Source of the DNA: Zelopaecilomyces penicillatus | Lineage: Eukaryota > Ascomycota > Sordariomycetes > Hypocreales > Pseudodiploosporaceae | Direction of reading: 5' to 3' | Length of the DNA: 64,000 nucleotides | Assembly (NCBI GenBank): GCA_005765155.1 | Contig: VCCP01000001.1 | Location: 1,364,001-1,428,000 of the forward strand | In this document: positions 35,076 to 47,185 of the stretch, piece after piece | How positions within the stretch are numbered: position 1 is the first letter of the stretch | Layout: every line of letters starts with the position of its first letter | Notes under the pieces: model-generated | Told to the model about the DNA's origin: nothing | The model's input: only the letters and a program-made list of their open reading frames with translations | Database searches by the model: none | Made by a program: the position numbers and the translations under genes

Positions 35076-38000
35076 ATAACAACGGCAACATGTAAGTAAG
35101 CACCAATGGTAGCAAGCTACGGACAGCTTGTTGGGCCAAGCAAATTTTGGCTCTTTCTTTGGTTATGTATGCTCATGTTTCAATTTTGTGTAAAACATTG
35201 GGAAGCCATAACCCGGCGTGGCCAAGTACTGTAGTACAATACTGAAACTTGGGTTGACACATATTACACAACAACACCACAATGGTTTTGTTTGCGTCCT
35301 CAGGTAATTGAGTGCTAGAGTACTAGAAATCATTCATAGCCACCAATTAAAAGAGACTGATTTCCTTGGGTTTGTCGTGAACGATGAACGCAGGCATTAC
35401 CATGCGTGGTTATTCCACATGCACTCGTAACAATGACCCAGTCGTTTGGGCCTCAGTAAGTAATTTTTCTTCAGCTCTCTCACCTCAACTCCCGTTTGAG
35501 TGAGCTCGGTCCGTGCCTCGCATGGCCCCCCCGGAACATTAGTTGAGATTTTACCTGACCGCAACAACGATAGAGGGTGTCTAGCTGAGATGTAATAGGC
35601 TGGTTGTGCGCCCCGAGGTTGGTTCAAAGCACTTCCGAGATGTCCGGAAGCTATATGCTCCGGCATTGGCTTGCTACAGTCCTGCTAGGGATGGCTTTGT
35701 TATAAGGCAGAGGGTGCGTCGCTTCTGCAGTAATATTGCTGGGATCCGTTCTTTCATAGGCCAACGTGTAAGTCACCATAACCTGTTGCCCGGGATGCAT
35801 TTCGCGGAGGGGAGCCGCCTGCATGGGAATGGCTGGATGGGTAGCATCGTTGACTACCGCTCAGCCTTCGGCACACATGCAGCTGGCCCACCACTCAACG
35901 CTCCGTAAACTCATCGCAGTGGGTGGGTGATGGTTGGAAGAGAGGCGTTGGAAAACACGGCCCTTACGGAGCGCCCCGGCACCAACCAACCTTGTGTCCA
36001 GGAGGAAAGTATGCAAGCCAAGCACTTGGTGCGGGCGGCATGAGGGGGAACGGGGGGACTGCGATGCTTCCAGACTCACCCCATTGTTCACATTGGAGTT
36101 TTGTTTTGTCAGTGCGACCCTCGGTTGCTGACGAGGGAGGCACACAAATGGAGATGTCGAAGTCCGACCAGCGGCCCACCCCGCACCATTCAGCTTGCAA
36201 TGGGAGGTTTTTTTTTGCCTAATATTCCCTCATTAGTCCATCCTATGATGACATCCACTTCCGGTCTCCACTGCCCGTCAACAACCGACCCGGCCGGCCA
36301 TGATGATACTGAATGTCGTGCGGGCACACCGAAATACACCATTGGCGCTCCAAGAATCAGCACCAGGCATCCCTGTGAAAGCTTATCGCATGCTGGAACA
36401 TCATGGAGAGACAGGGGTTGCGCAGGACCGGCTTGGGGGCTCTTTCGCCCATCCAGACCACAACCTAAGACAGGGCGGTGTGTATGGTGTGAGGGTGTGG
36501 CTTTGGGTTTACCTAAATAATTACCCCGAGGCAACCTCCGCCAACCCAGAGACGGTACCGAAGAGATATGAAGAAGGCATCGGGCATGGCTTTGATGACA
36601 CTGTCAAAACTCCGGATCGCCAGTTCCGGTTGTCAAATGGTTCCGATATCTTCAACACTAGTTGATGTCACTGACACTGAAGAAGTCTTTGAGATTGAAA
36701 TGGTGGGTTACACGTCGTGCACAAACGGGGTTTGAAACCATCAGGCAGTCGTCTACTCCGATTTAACACACTGGCTCTCACTTGGTCACTGACAGTGGTT
36801 TCAATTTGTATGCCGTCGTGCCTAACTTCCAGGCCTGCTGCAGATGTGTCGCTAGCTTGAAAATTCAAGACATTACCAGCAACACCATTCGCGCATCGTA
36901 CATGGTCTCATCTAAATCACGTCGGTTGCAACCTAGATTGGACCACGGAGGACTGAAGGTAGGTAGATTGTAAGGAACTTGGTATGCAATTTCTTCCTCT
37001 CTTTGTTCAAGATCTCGTCACAGCCCCCCTTAAAGGAACAATGGTTCGAGCTATCCGAGCAAAGGTTTTGTCATGTGGGATGTCGAGGCGTGTTGATATG
37101 TGGAGTCACTGGCTTCCCACTAGAGTCCCGACATTGTGCAAAGTTCCATGAGCACAGCCATTAAGGTTACGGTATCACTTTTGGCCCTCGTCATTGTTGG
37201 ATGATTCTTTGAGAGCGGCACAGATTGACAATCTAGCCTTGAGATTATGCTGGCCCCCAATAACCAACATCCATCGACTCCTCCCAGGATTTAGCTGCAG
37301 AGCCGCCAGAGCCCGGGAAAATGGCGTTCGTTGAATTCTTCTAGAGTCTGACAACGAAAAAGAAAAAAAATCATAGCATTTTGCTTGCTCGCTCAACTTT
37401 CAAGATCCCACGCTGTCTAGCAGTAGTGAGCGATCAAATAGCCAGGCTAGTAATTACTATCAATTCATCATGGTGGGGTTGATATTGTGGGTGGCAGGTC
37501 TCGGGTGGGATCGACATTCTCGTATGCCCTAATGGTGCAGTTCGTGCGTTCTGGCTCATATGTTGGATCTGGTCGAAACTGATGGTGGCTGATCTTTTGC
37601 CCTTTGAGAGCACACCCCGCTGTAAAGACATGCAGAGATCCGACTTACATGCAGATGAATCCCGGTGAAGCCGTAAATTGTGATTTTGACTTTGCGTCTC
37701 GGCGGCGACGTCCTGGTGGCGTGGCGGGCACTCAATGGCGCAAGTCTTGGTTGCGGGAAAACGCAGAAAACGCCTTCATTTTTCTTTTGCAAGAACCCTC
37801 AACTCTGCTGCTCTTCAAGGGGACGGACACACTATGTCGTGACATTCTCTGGGGCCTTCTCTATGCCGATTCCTTGCCACCAAATCTGGTTGCATCTTCA
37901 TGCTCCATGTCAGGCAAGTTTTCGACGAATGGCCTCGTCCGCAAGGTAAAGGTGAGCCGTGAACGGAAACATCTCAAAGTCTCCCAAGGTTTCTTCAGCC

Positions 38001-40421
38001 CAAGCCCAAAGCCAGTAAAAGCACATGTCTTGACTCCAGCCACTTCTTAGAGTATGAGGGGTAAAGTATAATATGTGATGAGCAGATGACGAGCCATATA
38101 ATTAAGTCATTGAAATGCCAGATTGCAACTGATGGCTTTTATCGAAGGGGTGGCCATTGCCAATCTAAGCTCTTGCCTAGTAAACTATTATGTTGGCTAG
38201 TCGCTCTGTCCCAAACGTTTGTGATGATGACGTTATGACTCCACGATGCCCCACTAAGATTGAAGGTTCCGGGAAATACTCTAAAGGGAAGGAGTGTTCG
38301 ATAAGTTGGTAGCATGAGTATTAGTAGTCTGGGAACTAACCTACCTAGGGGCGAGACTAACTGAGCCTCAAGAAGCAAATGCAACATGGCGCTTGCGAAA
38401 ACTCGATGCCGGGCTAGGATGGTCGCATCCTTTGGCGGGAGAAGCAATATCCCTTCACCGTCAACGGTTATTACAGTCTCGGCTTCTTATTCTCCATATG
38501 TCAATGACGCTACAAACTTTGGCGTAGGAGTAAAGATTACGACCAAAGAGCCATTGCAATTGGTTGGGTTGCGTATTTGCACAGTCCACCACGCAAAACC
38601 GCTCTCGGTGTTCAAGGTTGAAGATTCAAAGTAGGCAGTTTGGCTAACCCGGAACCTTGCCTGTCATGGCTCAGCTTGGCTCGTGCAGCATGCAGGTGCT
38701 TCACACCACTTCGTCCTGCAGACCCTCAGTGGACCAACCGAAGGCCACACAGGAGGGGGCCAGATGCCGATTCAGCCTTGGGCGACGACGCCCGCTTTCT
38801 TGTGTCATGGTTGTTGTTTTTGTTATTGCTGTTTCTGATTCCCATGCGCTGGCCCCGTGGGTGCCTCTCTGGTGTTTGTGTATTTCGTCTGCTTCTCCGA
38901 TGGACATTGTGGCACTCTCAAAGGCGACCGCTTGCAATGGGCCAATGGAAAGCGTTTCCCCCACGGCCACATGTTTCCCACTGAAAACGGATGCTCGTAC
39001 GATTGATCGAAGCTTAGACGATGATTAGTTGGTAAACAACTGGCCTTGACTATCGGCATCCCGTCGGGATTTCGATTCCATCGACTTTGGCACGAGGAGG
39101 CATCATTTTCTTCATGTGGCCCCGTCTGTACCGCACACGTGGGTCGCCTCGCAGATACCCGCGTCTCAGCAACCTCTTGGCAGGTCAGCCTGGCCATTCG
39201 TACGCAAGCAATGCTATCCATCAGACAACCACCGCCTGCATTCATGCTGTGTCGCAAACCACTTCACAAAAGAAATCAAACCACAGTCGCTCAAAAGTAC
39301 CCCAGCCCATTGGGACATCTGCATCGGCGAGCATCCGTTCAGAAGCAATGCTGGCTGCATGCATCAGTGCAATACATACATCATGTCGGCAGGACAGGCA
39401 TGATTGGCTCGGACCGGCCACTGGCCTCTGTCTCTAGGGGCCCTCCAATGGCCGAACTATCTGTCTCGGGGCGCCTGGGGGGATACCTCATAATTAGCCC
39501 CCACTGCCTTGCAGACCTCCACATCTTTCCAGGTTGCCATGGATTGACTGACGCCCTGTGGCCCAGTGGACCTTCACACTAGGACCCAGTAATATCGAGT
39601 AAAATCCAGCATTGCAAGTCAACGAAGGCAGACTGCCCGTCCAGTGAGGAGGCGCGGATGTCGCTACAGTGCTGGTCGCCGGCCAACCAGCAAATCATCC
39701 ACCAGCCATCGCTCGCCCAGCGGCCCAACTTACCCGACAGCACTGTCCAGCGCCGACCAACTGACACCGGGCGTCTGCTCCCTGTCCAAGCTTGTCCCAG
39801 ACTGTCCCCAGCTTCAATGTTAATATTTATCTGTTCCAACTTCCAAGCACCCTGCCTCCCTCCCTCACTCTATGCAACGTTGGACGGCTCGAGCGCCTCC
39901 TACAGTGGCGTGCACCCACTAACTCACACAATCTATGGCAGCTGGCGCGCTCCCTGATACACACTGTAACACCCAGCGAATACAGTGGTCCATGTGTTAA
40001 GTACTCCCTGTGAGTAAGAGGTAGTACTTGTAATAACGCCTTCCTTCCCTAGACGGAAACCCTTTGCCAGTAATTACTTGAGCCTTGCACTGGCCACTTA
40101 TTTTCTCGACCTCCCCCCACTTTTACTTTCTACATCCTTTTTGTCGTTCCTCTTAAAACTTCCAAACGATTCCCTGTCTGCAACATCGCCCTTCTTCAAC
40201 TGTCGACCTGGGCCTCGTCGCTTGGCGTGCTGCCGGCGGATTTGCATGGTCGCCCCGCGGACCCGGCTAGAAGCTCCGCAGCCGACTCAGGCGTGGTGAT
40301 CGGCTACAAGTCGACATAAGACCACCGCCCTCCCCGTTGTTTACAACTTCTCCGTCACCCACACGCCAGACACGAGCAAATTTCTTGTCTGCACCACGAT
40401 ATTCTGCACGCCGTGGCCGCG
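35076..40421. other. Gene-poor region, 5.3 kb
   Basis: The longest stretch without a supported gene. Open frames of up to about 180 codons (for example 39046-39582 on the plus strand) have arginine/serine/proline-biased translations and no domain character. No tRNA, inverted-repeat element or transposase remnant was recognised. The right end (about 40080-40400) is the pyrimidine-rich leader of the next gene. Confidence 0.5.
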
Positions 40422-41480
40422 ATGCTTGAGCCGCACGCCAGAGGGCAGCCAATGGACCAGGCCAATATTTATGGCCATTCCCGATCACGAACCACATCAT
40501 CCAACACATTTCCTACCCAACTTCAGAACCCGCCTATCCACATCTCACATCCTGGATCCCACCCGCAGGTTTCGCGCCGGTCGCCCTCGGTGAATACCTT
40601 CAGCACTGCCTCAAGTATTCCACCGCCCGCTGCTTACCGTAACTCTTCGACATCCGATCTGCGGCGGTCTACCTCAAGCCGCTCCTTTGGCACCACCAAC
40701 GCTCAACCAGGTGGCTATGTCGCTCTGTTGCGCAAGCAAAAAGCCACAGTATGGTGCGACCGGGCCCAGTATGAGGATCCCCGCCTCGCTGCCCAACAAC
40801 GGGCCGCCAAGATGCGCGCCAATTTGGAAGTCGTGGGCGGTCGACAACATGGCGCAGGCAACGCGGTTACTCGCACCAGCACTGGTATCAGCACTACTGG
40901 CAAACTAGGCGCAAAGATTCGGCATCACGGAAAAACTCCAGTTGTCGGATACGCCCCAGGAGAGAATCACGTTGGAGTGGGAGGAGTACCCATGCGGCTT
41001 AGTGCTACTGAGGTCGAGGCTGGGAGTAGCGACGATGATGATACACAAACAGCCTCACGCAACCACCATCGTAGGACGGGTAGTAGCGGTCGGAGTAGCA
41101 TTGGTAGTAGCCGGCGCAATATGGCCATCAGGACCTCAGGGGGGCCAGCTGGCCAGGGCACACGACGCTGGAGCCCTGGTGATACCCCTGAGCGGGCCGG
41201 CAGCTTGGTTGAACAGCGACCAGAAGATGCTAGCACCCCTCTCGACGATGCTGCTAGTGGTAGACCTCGCAGCTGGGCCAGCGAAGAAAGTGCTGAGCGT
41301 GCCGACAATGTTGGCGAGTTAAATAGCGCTCCACGACTTGCCAGCAAATCTCTCATGCATTCGGCTCTTACTAGGGAAAAGAGCGTTAAGAGTCCGGAAG
41401 AGTTGAAGAGGCGAGGAAGTGTCGATGAGCGGACAGCGACATTGACATCTCAGCGACTTTATATTGCCAATCCTGATTGA
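40422..41480 (+). CDS. Conserved fungal protein of unknown function
   Basis: Intronless, 352 residues from the ATG at 40422. Almost all of it is Ser/Arg/Gly-rich and disordered. One block near residues 98-135, with YVALLRKQKATVWCDRAQYE followed by PRLAAQQRAAKMRANLEV, reads as a folded or short helical conserved motif with one Trp and one Cys; a similar block occurs, as I recall it, in unnamed proteins of many Pezizomycotina. Multiple SP/TP and RRxS sites suggest phosphorylation. No membrane segment or signal peptide. I cannot name a function; a scaffold or regulatory role would fit the composition. Confidence 0.75.
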   Translation: MLEPHARGQPMDQANIYGHSRSRTTSSNTFPTQLQNPPIHISHPGSHPQVSRRSPSVNTFSTASSIPPPAAYRNSSTSDLRRSTSSRSFGTTNAQPGGYVALLRKQKATVWCDRAQYEDPRLAAQQRAAKMRANLEVVGGRQHGAGNAVTRTSTGISTTGKLGAKIRHHGKTPVVGYAPGENHVGVGGVPMRLSATEVEAGSSDDDDTQTASRNHHRRTGSSGRSSIGSSRRNMAIRTSGGPAGQGTRRWSPGDTPERAGSLVEQRPEDASTPLDDAASGRPRSWASEESAERADNVGELNSAPRLASKSLMHSALTREKSVKSPEELKRRGSVDERTATLTSQRLYIANPD

Positions 41481-42749
41481 TTTTCCCCATAGACAACAAA
41501 GATGGATTACCGCAACCCTCAACCACCCCCAATCGCGTTCAAATGTTCTCTTTCACCCGTCGACTCTTTGCTCGGCCTATCACACACGTTTGATTGTTGG
41601 AAGAGGATTGTAGTTGCATTGGAAGGCGTTTTTGGACAGGTTGACATTTACTATCTTGAAACACAATCGTTTTGCGAAGACTCATTAACAACACCCCCGA
41701 TGGATTACTTTCGCTATTGAATTACTACAAGCTTGCTGGTTGAGCGAGGCGACAGGGAGGCCGCCACACATAATACTTCAAGGCAAGACAAAAGTAACGT
41801 TCATGATACCCCGGCTTCAGGGGGAGGCAGTTTGTAAAAGAGCAGATACCAATACAGGGCAGTGGTCCCACTATGAATATTCATTGATTGTTCCTTACCT
41901 GCTTCAGATTTGTCTGAAGCTCTCATGTAACGAATTCACCATTGTCAAAAACTCAGTAATCTGAAATCCTGTACTCCTTGAGGACTAAGGAGGCAATCTG
42001 AAACCAGGAAGAGACATCGATACCGCAAGGGTGCATGTACCAGTCACTGCAGCTCGCACTGGGGGGGAGGGGGCTTGATTAATAGTAGAAGCATCATAAT
42101 GACTTGTTTGAAGCAGATCATGTTATAAGATGCTGTTAGCGTTAGATCTAATGGTGAAATGTGTGCCCACAACGGGTATTCCCACTCTATGCAAGTTTTT
42201 AGCATTGTGGTCATCGTGATGTGGCTGGTGAAGATAATGGCATCATGTGTGACACAAGTGTGGCGGCCCTGACGACAGCCAAGCCACCGCCGCTCATCTG
42301 AGGCACTGGCCGAACGTGCTTTCCCGCACTTTAACCGTTAATTGAATTGACCGCCGAACGCGCCTGCCTTGGTTAGATGGGCGCGTCCATAAGTGGCTTC
42401 CCCGGTTCCGCGCCAAAGTCACGCGTAGCGCGTTTCCCCTTGCCGACCATTATCGTTGATTCACTCACTCCACTGCCTTAACATGTTCTCGCAAGGGTCC
42501 AGCTTCAGGGTGACGGCACGATTAAATTTTCTTAAATCGCTCTTTTATTCATCCTTGTTATGAACTGATTGCAAGATCTTTCGCCAATACCCCCCGTTTG
42601 CTTTGAAAGGTGACCGACCTGATACCTTCGAATTTTACCGTCCCACCGAGAGTTTCTATTTCCGTCGATTCGACTCCCTCACGAGGCAACCATACTCATC
42701 TGTTTAATTGTGACCGACAGAGCCGGTTTGCTCTGCTGGATGCTCACCG
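41481..42749. other. Intergenic, upstream of CAF-1
   Basis: No coding region is supported. It contains a broken G run near 42061-42074 and, at 42358-42433, a cluster of ACGCG cores ahead of the CAF-1 gene. Confidence 0.6.
42358..42433. promoter_or_regulatory. Cluster of four MCB-like ACGCG/CGCGT cores upstream of CAF-1
   Basis: ACGCG at 42358-42362, CGCGT at 42382-42386, a full ACGCGT at 42421-42426 and CGCGT at 42429-42433: four cores in 76 bp, 317-392 bp before the CAF-1 start. MBF-type sites of this form drive S-phase genes in yeasts, and the CAF-1 large subunit is an S-phase histone chaperone. The density is well above the background seen elsewhere in the window. Confidence 0.5.
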
Positions 42750-44768
42750 ATGCCGCTATTTGAGATGTCACCAAATATTCAGGAGTCAGTATCTGTGGGT
42801 CGAAAGCGGAGTCATGATGAGTTCTCTGGTGAGGCTTTGAAGACGAACTCGGCCTCGGATGCCAAAACATCTGTTGTTGTTCCGGTTCAACCGTCTGAAG
42901 ATGCATGTAAGTTGTCAACAACCGTGAACATAATATCATATTGCATACTAATCCGTCAGTGCCCCCATCTACCACATCCTCAAGGCAGAGCTCGCCAGCT
43001 CTTACAGAACCCGGCAGCATCACTCCTCTACGTGGTTCCCCGATACCCGAGTCTCCAACCAAAATATCAAAAGCGCAAGCTCTTGACTCGACAACCCAAG
43101 CTTCAACCATAACGAGCTCGACAACACACTCTACCACTGCCACGAACCAGCCTGCGAAGCGAAAACGCCTCACTATGGCGGAAAAGGAAGCCCGCGAAAA
43201 GGAACTTGCAGATAAAAAGGAAGCCCGCGACAAGGATCTTGCAGATAAGAAGAAAGAGCGCGATGAAAAGGCTTCTCTGAAAGCCGCAGAGAAGATGAAA
43301 TTAGAAGAGGAAAAGGCCGCCAAGATGAAGGAAAAAGAAGAGAAACGGAAGAAGAAGGAGGAAGACGACCGCCTGAAGGCCGAAAAGAAGCGCCAAAAGG
43401 AGGAGGAGCAACAGCGTGTGCAAGAAGAAAAGGAGCGCAAGGGGCGGAGTCAGAAAACACTCGGCACCTTTTTCAAGATTCCAGACGCTGCTAAAAAGCC
43501 AGAGAGTCGGCCAGCAAAGCCAGACGCAAGCCCAATCAAGGCCACCTCAACTGCTCCCGCAAGCAAAGATGCAGTCTCGGCATATGCAAAAATGTTCAAG
43601 CCTTTTTACCTCAAAGAGAACACCCAGCTTGCTTCAACAGCGGTATGGATGGACGAAGAAACACGAGAAGCAAAATCAAGAATTCTGGACGAATACATCA
43701 GTGGTCAGCGAGGCCACAACGCTCCAGTCATGCCATTCGACCCGGTTCGAACGCTTGAATTCGCTTCTAAACCTCTGCAACGCGGGCGTCTGCACCACCC
43801 GGTGAAGCACATAATGGAGACAGTATACAAGGATACTGAAACCTCTGGAAGTGCCGGCGCGAATTCCAATGACATCGTCAGAGCGGCGCGAAAGAAGCTA
43901 GCGAAGATTCCCGTCAAAGTTATTGCATTCTCGCGGGATGTCCGGCCACCCTACTACGGAACAATCACATTCAAAACTTTTGCTCTTGGGAAGGGGAATA
44001 TGCACAGGCTAGCACGAAAGTCAACGTGCCGTCGGCTGCCGCTTGACTATGACTACGACTCCGAGGCTGAGTGGCAGGAGGAGGAAGAAGGTGAAGATGT
44101 TGATATGGATGATGACGAAGAGGAATTAGATGAAGAGGATGACATGGATGAGTTTCTTGACGACTCCGAGGATGCTGGTCTTTCTAGGAGAGTATTTGCA
44201 AATACTTTAGAACCAGAAAGTACGGGTGTCTGCTTTGAAAATGCCAATCGAGTAGGGCCTAATCTGTCTGTTTACGAACATAAGATGGAATTTATTCAAG
44301 GTAAGAGGGACATTATTACAAGGCCGGGGGAGATGCTTTTGTGTGTACTAACAAAACACTACAGAGGGTTTCGACCATGGTTTAGGCATCGATCCGTTTT
44401 CAACTCAATACTGGGAGCCAGAACCAAAACCCGCCAAACCATCGCGGGTGGTTAAACTCAACGACGCTGAAGTTAAAATGCCGCCTCCTCCGGCAGCAAA
44501 CGCTTTCACTGCCCTCACTAAAGTCGCCGCTTCAGGTGCTGGACACGCCAAGCTTGTCAAAGCTGAACTTCTAAACAATGTCAAACAAGCGATCCTGGAT
44601 AATAAAGCCATGTCAAAAGTGGGCATCGTCGAGGTTCTCTTCAGCCAGTTTCGGGATAGCGTCTCGCGTGTAGAGGTTAAGAACACTTTGGAGCTAGTTG
44701 CCGAGAAGAAGGGTAGCGGTCGGACGAAGGAATGGGAGTTGAGACCCGGCCATGAAATTTCAACATGA
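42750..44768 (+). CDS. Chromatin assembly factor 1 large subunit (p150/Rlf2/Cac1)
   Basis: Exons 42750-42906, 42960-44300 and 44365-44768 join in phase 1 both times and give 633 residues. CAF-1 deposits newly made H3-H4 on replicating DNA. In order: a Ser/Thr-rich N-terminus; a KER domain of alternating Lys/Glu/Arg (about 125-213), a single long helix; a PCNA-binding PIP box QKTLGTFF (217-224); the conserved FKPFYLKENTQLA and PVMPFDPVRTLEF blocks; a very acidic ED segment after EAEWQEEEEGED (about 430-470); and a C-terminal winged-helix region ending KEWELRPGHE. The third exon begins EGFDHGLGIDPFS, restoring the frame to the end. MCB-like elements lie upstream, fitting S-phase expression. Confidence 0.92.
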
Positions 44769-45125
44769 GTTTGGTCTTCGGTTTACTGGCATACAATGGG
44801 TCTGATTCTTGGCGAAAGAAAAACAAATGTTGAATTCTAGCGTGGAGCACTTTGGGAGAATATGGTTATTTGATTTTTTGGGGGCTGACTTTGCCTGGGT
44901 TGCCGAGTATAGCTGAGTAGCTTAGACATTCTACTGTATGTCGATGATAATGAATGATTATATTAACAGGACTATGCCATTATGTGACGCTGACCAATGC
45001 TCTTTTGTGAGTTCCCTCGGGACACGCCAAGCCTTGTTTTACTAGATTTATAGTTTGCTTAGCTCGTAATAACTACTGAGATTGCAAGTTATAGCATTTT
45101 TCGTAGGGTAAACGGCATAGTCCTA
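44769..45125. other. Intergenic between convergent genes
   Basis: 3' flanks of the CAF-1 gene and the APH-type kinase ORF. AT-rich; nothing else is supported. Confidence 0.6.
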
Positions 45126-46520
45126 TCATGCTGACAGGATGCTGTCTAACCTAGGGAGTTCCCCTTCATCCAGAGCATCAGTCCATCTCCCAATACCTTT
45201 CAAGAAGAATCCCGCTGCGCAATAGTCAACGGCTGTCAAGAAGTCTGCTTTACAATTGGCATCGGCAACATCCTTGTCCCAAGTAGACGATAGCAGACGC
45301 ATACGATTGGCGTAAACCGTTTTTAGCTGTGTCATTTCATACTCCATCAAGTGAATCCAATATAATTCGTTTTTGCCTTCATTATCTAGGATAGGGTGAG
45401 TAGTTGTTGCAGAAGAGGCATCATCACCACCACCACTAATAATACTACTACTTTGGGCAGTAGCATCGTTTGGGTCCTCATTTGCATATGTATCGCGGTT
45501 TGGCATTTCGTCTCGTTGAAGGTTTGATGATAGGCAGGTAGGGGTCTGAACTGCGACCCAGTGTGGCATGGTGGCGCTGCATTCCCAGTCTACGATGGCG
45601 GTGATGGCACCTTGCTCGTCTACTAGGATGTTTGACAGAGAGAGGTCACTGTGCCACAAAATAGTTGGTTCGGGTGGACTCTCTGAGGCGGATGGAAATA
45701 GCTTTGGCAGCAGGTGTAAGAGCTTGTTTGCAGTTTGTAAATGTTCGGTGGCATCTTCTATGTACTCCTCGTTGTCTGATTCCTTTGCTATGGTTGCCTG
45801 CTATTCTATGATGAGCTGGATATATGAATGTAGCCAGTCGTGGCTGGACCGAAACGGGCCTCGAGGCACATCGTACTCATAATGGGGCCCCCAGAAGAAT
45901 ATGGGTGATACAATTCGACCTGGCGCCACTGCAAGGTTACCCGTATCGGTGATCTCGTTCTCAGAGGCATCTTTCAGTGTTCCAATTCCGCTGAAACCGC
46001 TTGATCCATGACTTGGTCGACTTGATTTGCAGAGCTGGACTTGATAGTCAGCCAAGCGCTCTACCAGGGCTCTCTTGGCCGCCATTGACATTTTCCGCCA
46101 CATATACCAAGCAGAGATACCAGGCATACAGTCCATCATGATCCACTCAAATCCAATTTCATTATCAGATGAGCTGTCAAAGCCAATGACTCCCGGCACT
46201 GGGATGGTAGTGTGGCGGCGTAGCCAACGTAGAGTTGCGACCTCGCCAATAGTCTTCTGGTGGGGGTCAACAGGAAGAGACACTCGCATCACACATTTCT
46301 TCTTTTGGTTTTGTTTAGTGGTTTCAACAAGATATAGCTTGTTGAAACCCCCCGAAGCTAGGAATGAGACGGTACAATCGTCTGGAGTTCCTTGAGTAAT
46401 TCCCAGTGTCTGAAGGCAGACGGCCTTGACTGCTTCAAGGCTTGGTTCATATTCCCAGCGAGGTTGGACATCGAGACTGCCCTGGTGCCAATAAAGCCCT
46501 TTTCGAGGCAGATTGGACAT
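45126..46520 (-). pseudogene. APH-type phosphotransferase ORF interrupted by one in-frame TAG
   Basis: Two halves lie in the same frame on the minus strand: codons 1-239 (46520-45804), a TAG at 45803-45801, then 224 further codons to 45126. Together they span a full aminoglycoside-phosphotransferase/kinase-like (PF01636) protein of about 464 positions. The N-terminal half has FLASGGFNKLYLV (nucleotide loop, about 53-65) and the EVATLRWLRRHT helix; the half after the stop has the catalytic HSDLSLSN (about 290-297) and the metal-binding VDWE (about 310-313). Termination at the TAG would remove catalysis. No plausible intron removes it. It may be a recent pseudogene, a strain allele, an assembly error, or a readthrough stop (context TAG CAG). 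Fungal members of this family have mostly unknown substrates. Confidence 0.7.
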
Positions 46521-47185
46521 TTTACTTAAAGACTAGCCTTTGAAAAAATAAAAAATAACAAAAACAGAAGATATAGATGATAGATGGATGATGGATGATT
46601 AGAAGACGCCCGTCTAGAACAGAAAACGGGAAAGGCGTCGTGGCGCCGCTGAGCCACTCAAAACTTGGCCTAACTTGTTTCGAGGTTCCTGGCGACTCGG
46701 GAGAGTCCACCCACTGTAACCCCCCTGTCAATCCACGCGACTGCCCCTGTTGGCGCACCATGTTAATGCTCTCCATTATTAAGGTGAGCGACAGATATGA
46801 AAGGAGGTTGAGACAAAGCCAACCGCCCTAGGAGCAACGTTGCCATCCTCTGTTTCAACACATCTTCCACCACTCCTCACACCACACAAGAGGCAGCGCA
46901 GACAGGCAGACACCACTTGCATCGCATTGAGATGCGCAAAGTTCCTTTCGACGCCCTAGTCCTACCGAGTCGAGGTCTTGAAAACCCCCACCCATATCGT
47001 ATTCGACTGCCTTGAGCCGTCGTCATCCAACTACGTGGCTGGCGGCACTAGGCAGAAGTGAATAGATAGGCTGCCGGGCCTTCAATTGCGAGCGTATTAC
47101 ACGGTCATTGTCTATTCCACTCCTCACCGAATACATGACAAAGGACTGCTGGTTCTGCCTTTGAGCGCGACATGCGCTGTCGTCC
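46521..47185. other. Intergenic, divergent promoters
   Basis: Between the kinase ORF (-) and the large acidic protein (+). No supported ORF and no confident regulatory site. Confidence 0.6.

Noticed and set aside
39046..39582. 178-codon forward open frame in the gene-poor region
   Set aside because: No domain character, no hydrophobic core pattern and overlapping frames of similar length; looks random.
45780..45880. An intron hiding the TAG in the kinase ORF
   Set aside because: The only GT donors nearby would delete family sequence and no good branch site is present; the stop is treated as real in this sequence.
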